DNA of 64,000 nt from Betaproteobacteria bacterium HGW-Betaproteobacteria-7 (GTDB lineage Bacteria; Pseudomonadota; Gammaproteobacteria; Burkholderiales; Rhodocyclaceae), in contig PHCE01000002.1 of NCBI GenBank assembly GCA_002840765.1, positions 372,001-436,000 of the forward strand, given 5' to 3'. The first letter of the stretch is position 1; each line of letters starts with the position of its first letter. Of the stretch, positions 33,113-41,253 are shown in pieces. The notes below the pieces were generated by a model. It did not search any database. It was not told where the DNA came from and worked only from the letters and a program-made list of their open reading frames with translations. The position numbers were made by a program, and so were the translations under genes.

Positions 33113-35167
33113 ATGCCCATCGCCCCAGACCGCTTTGAAGTCGCCCGCAACTGCCGGGATCGTTACCTGCAGGATCTCGGCCTGCTGCTGCGCACCTCCG
33201 GGATGCTCGGCGAAATGTCCAGCCAGGCCATTCTCGACGGCGTTGGCAGACATTACGACCAGATGGTCGAACGCACCTCGCGCGGCGGCTTCAGCGAGGA
33301 AGCGCACGGCCTGACCGCCTCGCGCATCACCCTGGTCGGCGATGACGAACTCGAACTGGGCATCCGCCTCGACAACCTTACCGGCAGGCTGTTCGAGGGT
33401 GCCGTTACCGATCTCTGGCACACTTACCTGCGCTTCATCACACTGCTTGGCAGGCCGGACCTGCAGAAGGCCGATAACCCCGTCGGACCACGCGGTATCA
33501 GCGCCGGCCTGCGCGAAATGTTCAAGGCGCTCGGTGCCCGCTCGCTGGACGAACAACTCGATCTCGTCGACCGCCTGGAAGAATTGCTGCTCAGCGGACT
33601 GCCGGAAATTTACCGGGACCTTAACGGCTTTCTCGAGAATGCCAGCATCGCTGCGGCCCAGGCCAGCATCGTCGGCACCCCGGATTCCCCGCAGAAGACG
33701 ACCGCGAGCAGCGATGTCGGTCAGGATGCCATCGTCGCCCTGCAGGAAGGGCTGCTTGCCCGCAGTTCCGACCTTGCCCCGGCTCTGGGCAGTAGCAATC
33801 CCGATATCGGCGTTGCCCTGCTCAGCCAGGCGGCGCTTGACAACCTGATGTTCCGGCTCGACAACCTTGAGCGGACAAGCAGCAGCCAGGACGATTTCCT
33901 GACCAGCAGTTCGCCGGATCTCGCCAGCCTGCTGCCCGGCCTGTTCGAGGACCATCAGGCCAAACCTCAGCCGGCGGCCCGCCCCATCACCGCCCGCGAA
34001 CTCGGCGTCCCGTCGGCGACGCCGGAAGGGCTGGCCATCGATTCGGTCGCCATGCTGTACGAGGCCATCCAGGCCGACCCGAAGCTTGCCGACGCCCTCA
34101 AGACAATGATCGCCAGCTTGCAGATCACCATCGTCAAGCAAGCGGTCAAGGACCGCAGCCTGTTCACCGACGCCAACCACCCCTGCCGGCGCGTCATTGA
34201 TCGCCTGGAACGGGCGCTGTTTGGCGCACCGCTCGACATCCCGGCACAGCATCCGCTGTGTGTCCGGCTGACGGCCATCACCAATGGCCTGCGCGCAGCG
34301 CCAGCCGGCGACCGAAGCGCTTTCGAAAAAGCGGCACGACAACTCGATGCCATCATCGCCGAGCGCCATGCCCGCATCGACAGCGAAGCCGCCGCCTACC
34401 TGCCGCTGTTCACCTGGCTGGAACGCCGCGATCAGGCACTCATCAGCATCGACCAGCTATTCCAGGGCCTGGCTATTGAGCGCCTGCCGGCGGAACTCTT
34501 CCATTTCATCGAACGCAACTGGCGTCCCATACTCGAACAGACGTGGCTGAAAGAAGGTCCGGACAGCGCCACCTGGCAGACACAGGCCACCGCCATCCGG
34601 ACCCTGCTCGGCGGCTTCCCGAGCAGCTCCGACGGGGATGAACGCAAGGCCCCAGCCGGCCCCCTGGCGCAAGCCCTGTTGACCCTCAATGCGACCATGG
34701 ACCGCGCCAAACTTCCGGCCGATGAAAGGACGCGCCTGCTCGACCTCTGCTTCGCCCAGCAACGCGACGCCCTGCGCCGCTCGCCAGCACCCGGGACGGC
34801 TGAGCCAACGGCGCCAAACCGCCGACCGTCACAGCGGGTGGCGACGGGAACCCTGAAATCCGGCATGCTGACCCTGCACACCCTCGATTTCACCCAGCCG
34901 CACAAGCTCGCGGTGCGTCAGTCGAGTTGTCAGCCCGGCGACTGGCTGGAGTTGACCGTCGCCGGCGAACGGCAGGTGTTGCGCCTGTGCCGGCAAAGCC
35001 CCAACAGCGGGCGTAGCCTGCTGTTCAATTCGGAACTGGCGCTGGCACTGTCCATCCACCCGCAATTGCTCGAACTGCAGTTGCGTGCCGGCGAAGCCAG
35101 CCGGCTCGGCGAACCCGGCCTGTTCGAGACGGCCGCCATCGAAGCCCTGCGCGAAAGCCGGCGCTAG
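33113..35167 (+). CDS. DUF1631 family protein
   Basis: A 684-residue cytoplasmic protein of the DUF1631 family, sometimes mis-annotated as thymidine phosphorylase. The pattern is typical: an N-terminal helical region (MFKALGARSLDEQLDLVDRLEELL near 135), a middle domain (LFTDANHPCRRVIDRLERALFG near 350), and a C-terminal beta region (about 580-684: GTLKSGML, GDWLELTVAGERQVLRLCRQ, LLFNSELALALS) resembling the PilZ-like tail of the family. Function is unknown; the PilZ-like tail suggests a regulatory role. It stands alone with its own weak promoter. Confidence 0.75.
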   Translation: MPIAPDRFEVARNCRDRYLQDLGLLLRTSGMLGEMSSQAILDGVGRHYDQMVERTSRGGFSEEAHGLTASRITLVGDDELELGIRLDNLTGRLFEGAVTDLWHTYLRFITLLGRPDLQKADNPVGPRGISAGLREMFKALGARSLDEQLDLVDRLEELLLSGLPEIYRDLNGFLENASIAAAQASIVGTPDSPQKTTASSDVGQDAIVALQEGLLARSSDLAPALGSSNPDIGVALLSQAALDNLMFRLDNLERTSSSQDDFLTSSSPDLASLLPGLFEDHQAKPQPAARPITARELGVPSATPEGLAIDSVAMLYEAIQADPKLADALKTMIASLQITIVKQAVKDRSLFTDANHPCRRVIDRLERALFGAPLDIPAQHPLCVRLTAITNGLRAAPAGDRSAFEKAARQLDAIIAERHARIDSEAAAYLPLFTWLERRDQALISIDQLFQGLAIERLPAELFHFIERNWRPILEQTWLKEGPDSATWQTQATAIRTLLGGFPSSSDGDERKAPAGPLAQALLTLNATMDRAKLPADERTRLLDLCFAQQRDALRRSPAPGTAEPTAPNRRPSQRVATGTLKSGMLTLHTLDFTQPHKLAVRQSSCQPGDWLELTVAGERQVLRLCRQSPNSGRSLLFNSELALALSIHPQLLELQLRAGEASRLGEPGLFETAAIEALRESRR

Positions 35168-35242
35168 GCCCGAACGGCTGCCCGCCACGACTGCATTTGC
35201 CGTAAAATCGTGGCTTTACGAAACACGTTTCCGGGGTTCCAG

Positions 35243-36205
35243 ATGGACATCAAAAAGGTCTTGCTGCTGGGGGGTAGCGGTTTTATCGGTACCTACATCG
35301 TCAATCGCCTGTCGCAACGCGGCATCGAAGTGACCGTACCGACCCGCCGCCGCGAGCGGACCAAGGCCCTGATCATGCAGCCGGGCGTGGAAATGCCGGA
35401 AGCCAACATCCATTGCCAGGAAACTTTGACCAAGCTGATGCGCGGCCACGACGCGGTGATCAACCTGGTCGGCATCCTGCACAGCCGCGACGTCAAGTTC
35501 CCCTACAGCCGCGACTTCGCCGAAGCCCACGTCGAACTGCCGAAGAAGATCGTCGCTGCCTGCAAGGCCGCCGGTGTCCGCCGTCTGGTGCACATGAGCG
35601 CGCTCAAGGCCGACCCCAAGGCGCCCTCCGAATACCTCGCCTCGAAGGGCGACGGCGAAGCCATCGTCCGTGCCGCCCAGGGTGAACTCGACGTCACCGT
35701 CTTCCGCCCCTCGGTCATCTTCGGACTTGGCGACTCCTTCCTCAACATGTTCGCCAAGGTGCTCAAGCTAGCGCCCGTCTTCCCGCTCGGCTTCGGCCAT
35801 GCCCGCTTCCAGCCGGTGTGGGCGGCCGACGTTGCCGACGCCTTCGTCGACTGTCTGGGCGATGCCGCCACCGTCGGCCAGGCCTACGACCTGGTCGGTC
35901 CCAAGGTCTATACGCTGCGCGAACTGGTCGAGTACACCGCCTCGTTGTGCGACAGCAAGGCCCGCATCATTCCGCTCTCCGAGGGCTGGGCCTACCTGCA
36001 GGCCGGCCTGATGTGGCTGGCGCCGAACCCGATGATGTCACCGGACAACCTGCGTTCGATGCAGGTCGACAGCGTCTGCGAAGGCGACTGCCAGCCGCCG
36101 GCCAACTGGCGCCCGACAGCGCTGGAAGCCGTCGCCCCGACCTACATCGCAATGCGGACGCCGCGCGGCAAGCTCGACAGCTTCCGCTACCGCGCCGGGC
36201 GCTAG
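35243..36205 (+). CDS. NDUFA9-like atypical SDR, NAD(P)-binding (complex I-associated family)
   Basis: A 320-residue atypical short-chain dehydrogenase/reductase. The Rossmann motif GGSGFIGTYIV begins at about residue 9, with VHMSALKADPKAPSEYLASKGDGE around 115-138, where the YxxxK is read as YLASK, and FRPSVIFGLGDSF near 153-165. The closest family I recognise is the complex I NDUFA9 subunit type, found in many bacteria without a proven role. The ATG at 35243 follows a GGGG at about 6 bases; an in-frame ATG-like start at 35210 lacks support. TAAAAT at 35203-35208 is a likely -10. Confidence 0.85.
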   Translation: MDIKKVLLLGGSGFIGTYIVNRLSQRGIEVTVPTRRRERTKALIMQPGVEMPEANIHCQETLTKLMRGHDAVINLVGILHSRDVKFPYSRDFAEAHVELPKKIVAACKAAGVRRLVHMSALKADPKAPSEYLASKGDGEAIVRAAQGELDVTVFRPSVIFGLGDSFLNMFAKVLKLAPVFPLGFGHARFQPVWAADVADAFVDCLGDAATVGQAYDLVGPKVYTLRELVEYTASLCDSKARIIPLSEGWAYLQAGLMWLAPNPMMSPDNLRSMQVDSVCEGDCQPPANWRPTALEAVAPTYIAMRTPRGKLDSFRYRAGR

Positions 36206-36220
36206 GCCCGGCACCGGCCG

Positions 36221-37438
36221 ATGCAAATCTACGTCGTCGGCGGCGCTGTCCGCGACGAGTTGCTCGGCCGGCCGCATGCCGACCGCGACTACGTCGTCGT
36301 CGGCGCCACCCCGGAAGCCATGCTCAGCCTCGGCTTCCGCCCGGTCGGCAAGGACTTCCCGGTCTTCCTCCATGCGCAGAGCGGCGAGGAATACGCTCTG
36401 GCGCGCACCGAGCGCAAGAGTGGTCGCGGCTACCACGGCTTCACCTTCCAGGCCGCTCCGGACGTCACCCTGGAAGAGGATCTCGCCCGCCGCGACCTGA
36501 CCATCAATGCCATGGCCCGCGACGAATGGGGCCGGCTGGTTGATCCCTTCGCCGGTCAAGCCGACCTCGCCGCCAAGGTGCTGCGCCATGTCGGCCCGGC
36601 CTTTGCCGAAGACCCCGTGCGCCTGCTGCGCATCGCCCGTTTCGCCGCCCGTTTCGCCGATTTCACCATCGCCCCGGAAACCCTGGCGCTGATGCGCAGC
36701 ATGGTTGCCGACGGCGAGGTCGATCATCTGGTCGCCGAACGCGTCTGGCAGGAACTGGCAAAAGGGCTGATGGAAGACCAGCCGGCGCGCATGTTTGAGG
36801 TGCTGCGCGAATGCGGCGCCCTGGCCCGGCTGCTACCGGAAGTCGATGCCCTGTTCGGCGTGCCGCAACGTGCCGATTACCACCCGGAAATCGATACCGG
36901 CATCCACACGATGATGGTCATCGGCCAGTCGGCCCGCCGTCGCTACGCGCTGCCGGTGCGCTTCGCCGCACTGACCCACGACCTCGGCAAGGCGCTGACG
37001 CCGGCGGACATCCTGCCGCGCCACATCGGTCATGAAGAGCGCAGCGTGCGTCTGGTCGAGCAGTTGTCGGCCCGCCTGCGCGTCCCTGGCGACTGCCGCG
37101 ACCTGGCCCTGCTGATGGCCCGTTACCACGGCAACATCCACCGCGCCGGCGACCTGCGCGCGGCGACCATCGTCGGTCTGCTGGAAAAGAGCGATGCGCT
37201 GCGCCGGCCGGAACGCTTCCAGCAATTGCTGGAAGCCTGCATCTGCGACTACACCGGTCGCTTGGGCTGGGAGGATCGCCCCTACGACAGCCCGCAACGG
37301 CTGCTCGCCGCCCTGAGCGCGGTCAATGCCGTCAATGCCGGCGAGATTGCTGGCAACTGCAGCAATCCAGCGCAGATTCCCGAGCGCATCCACGCCGCCC
37401 GGGTCAGGGCAGTCAGCCAGGCCTTGGCCATCGACTAG
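36221..37438 (+). CDS. cca: Multifunctional CCA tRNA nucleotidyltransferase with HD phosphohydrolase domain
   Basis: Adds and repairs the 3'-CCA end of tRNAs. It has 405 residues. The head domain has YVVGGAVRDELLG at 4-16 and the metal-binding DRD motif (HADRDYVVVG, about 20-29); RRDLTINAMA follows near 92. A C-terminal HD domain (IHTMMVIGQS, LTHDLGKALTP about 228-255) gives the 2'-phosphatase and cyclic phosphodiesterase activities known for the long bacterial enzymes. It lies 15 bases after the NDUFA9-like gene. Its TAG stop shares the CTAG palindrome with the stop of the convergent DUF2905 gene. Confidence 0.96.
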   Translation: MQIYVVGGAVRDELLGRPHADRDYVVVGATPEAMLSLGFRPVGKDFPVFLHAQSGEEYALARTERKSGRGYHGFTFQAAPDVTLEEDLARRDLTINAMARDEWGRLVDPFAGQADLAAKVLRHVGPAFAEDPVRLLRIARFAARFADFTIAPETLALMRSMVADGEVDHLVAERVWQELAKGLMEDQPARMFEVLRECGALARLLPEVDALFGVPQRADYHPEIDTGIHTMMVIGQSARRRYALPVRFAALTHDLGKALTPADILPRHIGHEERSVRLVEQLSARLRVPGDCRDLALLMARYHGNIHRAGDLRAATIVGLLEKSDALRRPERFQQLLEACICDYTGRLGWEDRPYDSPQRLLAALSAVNAVNAGEIAGNCSNPAQIPERIHAARVRAVSQALAID

Positions 37439-37632
37439 ATCAGCCGCGAAATCAGCCAGAGCAGCAGTGAGAAAAGCAGAATCGAAACGAAGGGGAAGGC
37501 GTAGGTTCGGCCGCGGAAGCGAAAGGCAAAATCGCCCGGCAGCTGGCCGAAGCGGATGAAGCGGGCGAGATGCGGGGTCAGGATGCCGAGCAGGAAGATG
37601 GCGATGACCAGCGTCAATATCCACTTCAACAT
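37435..37632 (-). CDS. DUF2905 family small membrane protein
   Basis: A 65-residue protein with two hydrophobic helices (about 3-22 and 46-64) around the family motif IRFGQLPGDFAFRFRGRTYAFPF. The ATG at 37632 follows AAGG at about 7 bases. Function unknown. It is convergent with cca and the two stop codons overlap in CTAG. Confidence 0.85.
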   Translation of the reverse strand: MLKWILTLVIAIFLLGILTPHLARFIRFGQLPGDFAFRFRGRTYAFPFVSILLFSLLLWLISRLI

Positions 37633-37697
37633 GGTTTGCCTTGCGTTGCCGGGGGAAAGTCGCATTTAATCACGCCTTCCCCTGACCGACTGCCACC

Positions 37698-38501
37698 ATG
37701 ACGCGCCACACAATCGAAGGCCTCGAGATTCTCTCCTGCCTTCCTGACAAAAAATCGGCCCGCCCACCGCTGCTCTTCGTCCATGGCGCCTTCGCCGGGG
37801 CCTGGATGTGGAGTGAAACCTTCATGCCCTTCCTGGCCGCTGCCGGCTATCCCTGCCACGCGCTGTCGCTGCGTGGTCATGGCAAAAGCCATGGCCACGA
37901 GCAGATCAACTGGCACTCGGTCGCTGACTACGTCGACGACGTCGCCACGGTGGTTGATTGGCTGGGTACAGAGCCGGTGCTGTTTGGTCATTCGATGGGT
38001 GGCTTCATCGTCCAGAAGTACCTGGAGCGGCACGCCGTTCCCGGCGCCGCGCTGATCTGCTCGGTGCCGCCGCAGGGCCTGATCGCCTCGCAATTTCACC
38101 TGATGTTCCAGAAACCGCATCTGTTCGCCGAAATCAACCAGATCATGGCCGGCAACTGCACGGATACGGACACCCTGCGCGAGGCACTGTTCGCCGGTGA
38201 AATCGATGAATCCATGCTGTCGATCTGGCTGACCCGCATGCAATCCGAGTCGCAGCGCGCACTGTGGGACATGTCGATGTTCAACCTGCCCAACCTGCAT
38301 GCCATGCACCGGCCGCCGATGCTGATTCTCGGTGCCGAACAGGACATTCTGGTACCGGCCTTCCTGGTGCAGAGCACTGCCCACACGTATGGGCTGCCCT
38401 GTCACATTTTTCGCAACATGGGCCACGCCGTGACCCATGAAAAGGAATGGCCGCTGGTAGCGGCCATGTTGCGCGACTGGCTGGCGACGATCAAACCCTG
38501 A
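37698..38501 (+). CDS. Alpha/beta-fold hydrolase
   Basis: A 267-residue cytoplasmic hydrolase. The oxyanion motif is FVHGAFAGAW near 28-37. The nucleophile is Ser99 in GHSMGG, the acid is the Asp in GAEQDILVP near 218, and the catalytic His is in NMGHAVTHE near 244. Substrate unknown; esterase, lipase or thioesterase are possible. Its end overlaps the convergent YjfB-like gene by 11 bases. Confidence 0.9.
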   Translation: MTRHTIEGLEILSCLPDKKSARPPLLFVHGAFAGAWMWSETFMPFLAAAGYPCHALSLRGHGKSHGHEQINWHSVADYVDDVATVVDWLGTEPVLFGHSMGGFIVQKYLERHAVPGAALICSVPPQGLIASQFHLMFQKPHLFAEINQIMAGNCTDTDTLREALFAGEIDESMLSIWLTRMQSESQRALWDMSMFNLPNLHAMHRPPMLILGAEQDILVPAFLVQSTAHTYGLPCHIFRNMGHAVTHEKEWPLVAAMLRDWLATIKP

Positions 38502-38682
38502 CGTCGACGCCGTTGCCGAGATTGGCTGGATTGCTGGCCACCTGGGGCAGGGCCTGGAGCAGTTGCAGTGCCGTCTGCGCCTGGACGTCCATCACCTTCT
38601 TCATGACCAGGACAGCCACCGCGTCGCCGGTGCGGGCCTGGGAAAGGCTGGTGCTCATGTTGCTGATTGAAGCCATGTCCAT
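38491..38682 (-). CDS. YjfB-family small protein (putative motility-associated)
   Basis: A 63-residue protein: MDMASISNMSTSLSQARTGD, then AVLVMKKVMDVQAQTALQLLQAL, which fits the YjfB family that is common in flagellated bacteria and linked to motility by context only. The start at 38682 is chosen because the family begins MDI/MDM; the frame is open to 38733. No flagellar gene is nearby. Confidence 0.7.
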   Translation of the reverse strand: MDMASISNMSTSLSQARTGDAVAVLVMKKVMDVQAQTALQLLQALPQVASNPANLGNGVDVRV

Positions 38683-38745
38683 CTTGCGTTCACTCCCGAA
38701 TCGAACCACTATTGGCTCAGTGTAGCTGACCAACAGACGAATTCA

Positions 38746-39702
38746 ATGAGCACCCCAAAAAACAACGATACCCAGTCCGCCATCCGCGAAGCCATTCGCG
38801 CCAAGCGCGAGCGCAAATCCGGTGTCGAGGAGGACATCGCTGCCCTGGAAGCGTCGCTGATTGCAGACATCGAGACCTTCGACCTGGATGCAGCCGAGCG
38901 TCGTGCCCGCCGCGAGCAATCCGCCAATTCGGGTGCCGGCATGAGCGATTCGGCCCTGGTATTCCCGGAGATCGTCCCGAGCAGTGCCCCCCACCGACCT
39001 AGCGCCTCAAGCCCAACACCGACCGCGACCACCGCCGCGCCCAAGGCGAGCGAGGGCAATCTGCTCGATCAGTTGCGCCACCAGGCCGAGCTACGCCAGC
39101 GCGAAGCCCATTCGGCGCTGGCCGAACGCAATACGACCAATGAAGCGATCGATCAGGCTCTCAAGCACCTGTTCTTCTACCTGCATGAATTCGTCCAGCA
39201 ACTGAACATCCTGAAACCGGCCATTTCCCGCCAGTACCTACTGGTCGATCAGCATGTACTGGGCAGCCTGACCTGGCAGGAAGGCTTCGCCGACTATCGC
39301 ACGCAAAGCCAGAGCGCCGGCGCCCTGGTCGAACTGGTCAGCTTCTCCTACCGGCTGATCGGTGCCGCCCTGCCACCCATCGAACGCGACGGACCATCCG
39401 TCGAACGCTTCCGGACCACCTTGTTCGACTTCGGGCTGCCATTCACCTGCAAGGAATTCAAGAACGAGCGCAGCTACGTCGAGCGGGCCGAATTCCACAT
39501 CACCAGCGAAGTCAGCGTCAGTGCCCGCTGGCGGGCCGATTTCGCCAAGGGCACGTTAATTCTCGAAAGCCGCAACCTCGAACGCCTGGGCAGCACCGTC
39601 TACACCGTCCGGCCGCAAGCGGTCGATCAGGCCCTGCTGGAAGAATTCGGCCGCCTCGTGCTGAGCCAGCCGAACCACTTCCGCGACCTGGCACGACGCT
39701 GA
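38746..39702 (+). CDS. Hypothetical protein, 318 residues
   Basis: A cytoplasmic protein without a signal peptide or membrane helix. Residues 1-65 are charged and probably coiled-coil (AIREAIRAKRERKSGVEEDIAALEA is one helix). Residues 80-105 are a Pro/Ala/Thr-rich linker. A helical segment (LLDQLRHQAELRQREAHSALAERN) then leads to a compact C-terminal domain (about 140-318) with FLHEFVQQLNILKP-like sequence. I do not recognise the family. The C-terminal domain looks conserved and folded, the N-terminus like a flexible interaction arm. Codon use matches the neighbours. Confidence 0.65.
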   Translation: MSTPKNNDTQSAIREAIRAKRERKSGVEEDIAALEASLIADIETFDLDAAERRARREQSANSGAGMSDSALVFPEIVPSSAPHRPSASSPTPTATTAAPKASEGNLLDQLRHQAELRQREAHSALAERNTTNEAIDQALKHLFFYLHEFVQQLNILKPAISRQYLLVDQHVLGSLTWQEGFADYRTQSQSAGALVELVSFSYRLIGAALPPIERDGPSVERFRTTLFDFGLPFTCKEFKNERSYVERAEFHITSEVSVSARWRADFAKGTLILESRNLERLGSTVYTVRPQAVDQALLEEFGRLVLSQPNHFRDLARR

Positions 39703-39750
39703 CGCTCGGTTCCCGCAACGCTCGCCGTAAGCTGCGGGACTTGTATGCTG

Positions 39751-41142
39751 TTATTTCCGCCGCAGTCGCCGATACACTTGCTCAGCATCCGGGTTGACCG
39801 GCAAAACGTCGCCATTGATCACCAGAACCGGCAGCATGATCCGCCCCTCGCCGTCGCCGGCAATGAGCATGCGGAGACGCTCCGCTGCCTGTGGGTCGCT
39901 ATCGACTGCCAGCACTGAGTGACGCAGGCCCTTGGCATGCAACCAGGCGCGCATCTGGTCGCAGGACGCGCAGCCCGCCATGACATAGATATCGATAGTG
40001 TTGTCGTCGGCATATTCCACCGGCGCTTCCGCCATGGCGCTCTCGTCTGAAGCGTCGTTCTCATCAGCCTCAGCCGTTGCCTGGCCCAGGCTGACGGCCT
40101 GGAGAAACAAGGCCATTTTTTCCGGGCTCTGGCTGATCGTGCGATAGCCGACATTGGCGATCGCGACAAAAGCGAGTGCGGCGATGAAGAGCCGTCCACC
40201 AGAAGCGGCTGCCGGTTCCGGACCATGCTCGTTAGCCTCGTCATCACCGGGGATGAACAGGAGGATCAGGGTCATCACGGCGCCGAGCACGGGAACCAGA
40301 ATGACCAGCGACAGCCAGCCGGTACGGCCGCTATCGTGTAAGCGCAGGGCAATGCAACGCACCCCGTAGATGACCGAAATGAGAATGCCGAGGCCGGCGA
40401 TACCCGGTTTCCCGGCCTTCACTGCCAGCAGGACAAAGAACAGCCAGACGATGGTGCTGAGCAGGGAACCGACAAGATAATCGAGGCGCCCCAGGCGTCC
40501 GGAGAAGCTGATGCCGAACAGACCAGCCTGCCGCTCGCCAGGATCGGCTGGCGTGCGCCCGCCCCTGGGCGCCTCGCGTTGTGCCGCGAGACTGGCCTCT
40601 CGCTCTTCACGTGCCTCGTCCTCGGCCGCCGCCCGCGCCGCCAGAAAACGCGGCATGTCGAGGCCGCATTTCCGGCACAGGGTGCGTTTCGGCTGTGCCT
40701 CCCCACATTTCGGGCAGACGAGCTCATCGGCTTCGCTGAGCGCCAGTTTGACCGACGCCATTGGCGCCGGCACCTCAGTCCTGGGGGCTGGCGGCACTGG
40801 TGGCGGAACGACGGCGGCAGGAGCGTTCAGGGCAAACAGTTCCTCGCCACTGGCTCGCTCGGCAGGAAGGGGAGCGGCGGCTGGTGCCGTGGTCGGAATG
40901 GCTACCACATCGCTGATGGCCTCGATGCGCGCCTCCAGAGACAGGGCTTGCAGGCGGGCCTGCAGCTTCTCGGCCGCCGCTCGCGAACTACGCCGCGAAA
41001 CAACCAACGGTCGGCCGCTCAGCATGCGCTCGAGTTGCTCACCCTGCAGCTTGAAGGCACGGCTTACATCTTCCCGCAGTTCGCCAAGCAAACGACCGCC
41101 GATGGTCCGCCCCGAAATCACCACCCTGTATTGTTGTTCCAT
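39751..41142 (-). CDS. Zinc-ribbon / DUF805 membrane domain / glutaredoxin-like fusion protein
   Basis: Four parts in order. First, an N-terminal domain of about 75 residues (YRVVISGRTIGG to LQALSLEARIE), of a type seen in front of other zinc-ribbon membrane proteins. Second, a zinc ribbon near 143-160 (CPKCGEAQPKRTLCRKCG). Third, a DUF805 membrane domain (about 208-335, FSGRLGRLDYLVGSLLSTIVW, then LRLHDSGRTGWLSL). Fourth, a C-terminal glutaredoxin-like domain (about 383-463) with the redox motif CASC in VMAGCASCDQMRAWL and a Pro-containing loop IMLPVLVINGD. It may be a membrane-anchored thiol sensor or reductase; function inferred only. It is divergent from the rhomboid gene. Confidence 0.75.
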   Translation of the reverse strand: MEQQYRVVISGRTIGGRLLGELREDVSRAFKLQGEQLERMLSGRPLVVSRRSSRAAAEKLQARLQALSLEARIEAISDVVAIPTTAPAAAPLPAERASGEELFALNAPAAVVPPPVPPAPRTEVPAPMASVKLALSEADELVCPKCGEAQPKRTLCRKCGLDMPRFLAARAAAEDEAREEREASLAAQREAPRGGRTPADPGERQAGLFGISFSGRLGRLDYLVGSLLSTIVWLFFVLLAVKAGKPGIAGLGILISVIYGVRCIALRLHDSGRTGWLSLVILVPVLGAVMTLILLFIPGDDEANEHGPEPAAASGGRLFIAALAFVAIANVGYRTISQSPEKMALFLQAVSLGQATAEADENDASDESAMAEAPVEYADDNTIDIYVMAGCASCDQMRAWLHAKGLRHSVLAVDSDPQAAERLRMLIAGDGEGRIMLPVLVINGDVLPVNPDAEQVYRRLRRK

Positions 41143-41218
41143 GATCCGAATGGAATGTTATGAAGGCGCATTTTCCCTCCATTCCAGTCATCCGGACAAC
41201 CGAATGACATGCCGACCA

Positions 41219-41224
41219 TATAAT
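41219..41224 (+). promoter_or_regulatory. Likely -10 element of the rhomboid gene
   Basis: A perfect TATAAT 29 bases before the ATG at 41254. The -35 region is weak (GACAAC at 41195-41200, 18-base spacing). Confidence 0.5.
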
Positions 41225-41253
41225 GTGGTCGTCAAGTCAGCCGCCATTTCCTC

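Noticed and set aside
38690..38712. CCGAATCGAACC resembling the T-arm of a minus-strand tRNA
   Set aside because: No acceptor stem or other arms can be drawn around it.
40600..40620. TTCACGTG in the DUF805 gene
   Set aside because: Contains CACGTG but lacks both outer arms of the ParB site.
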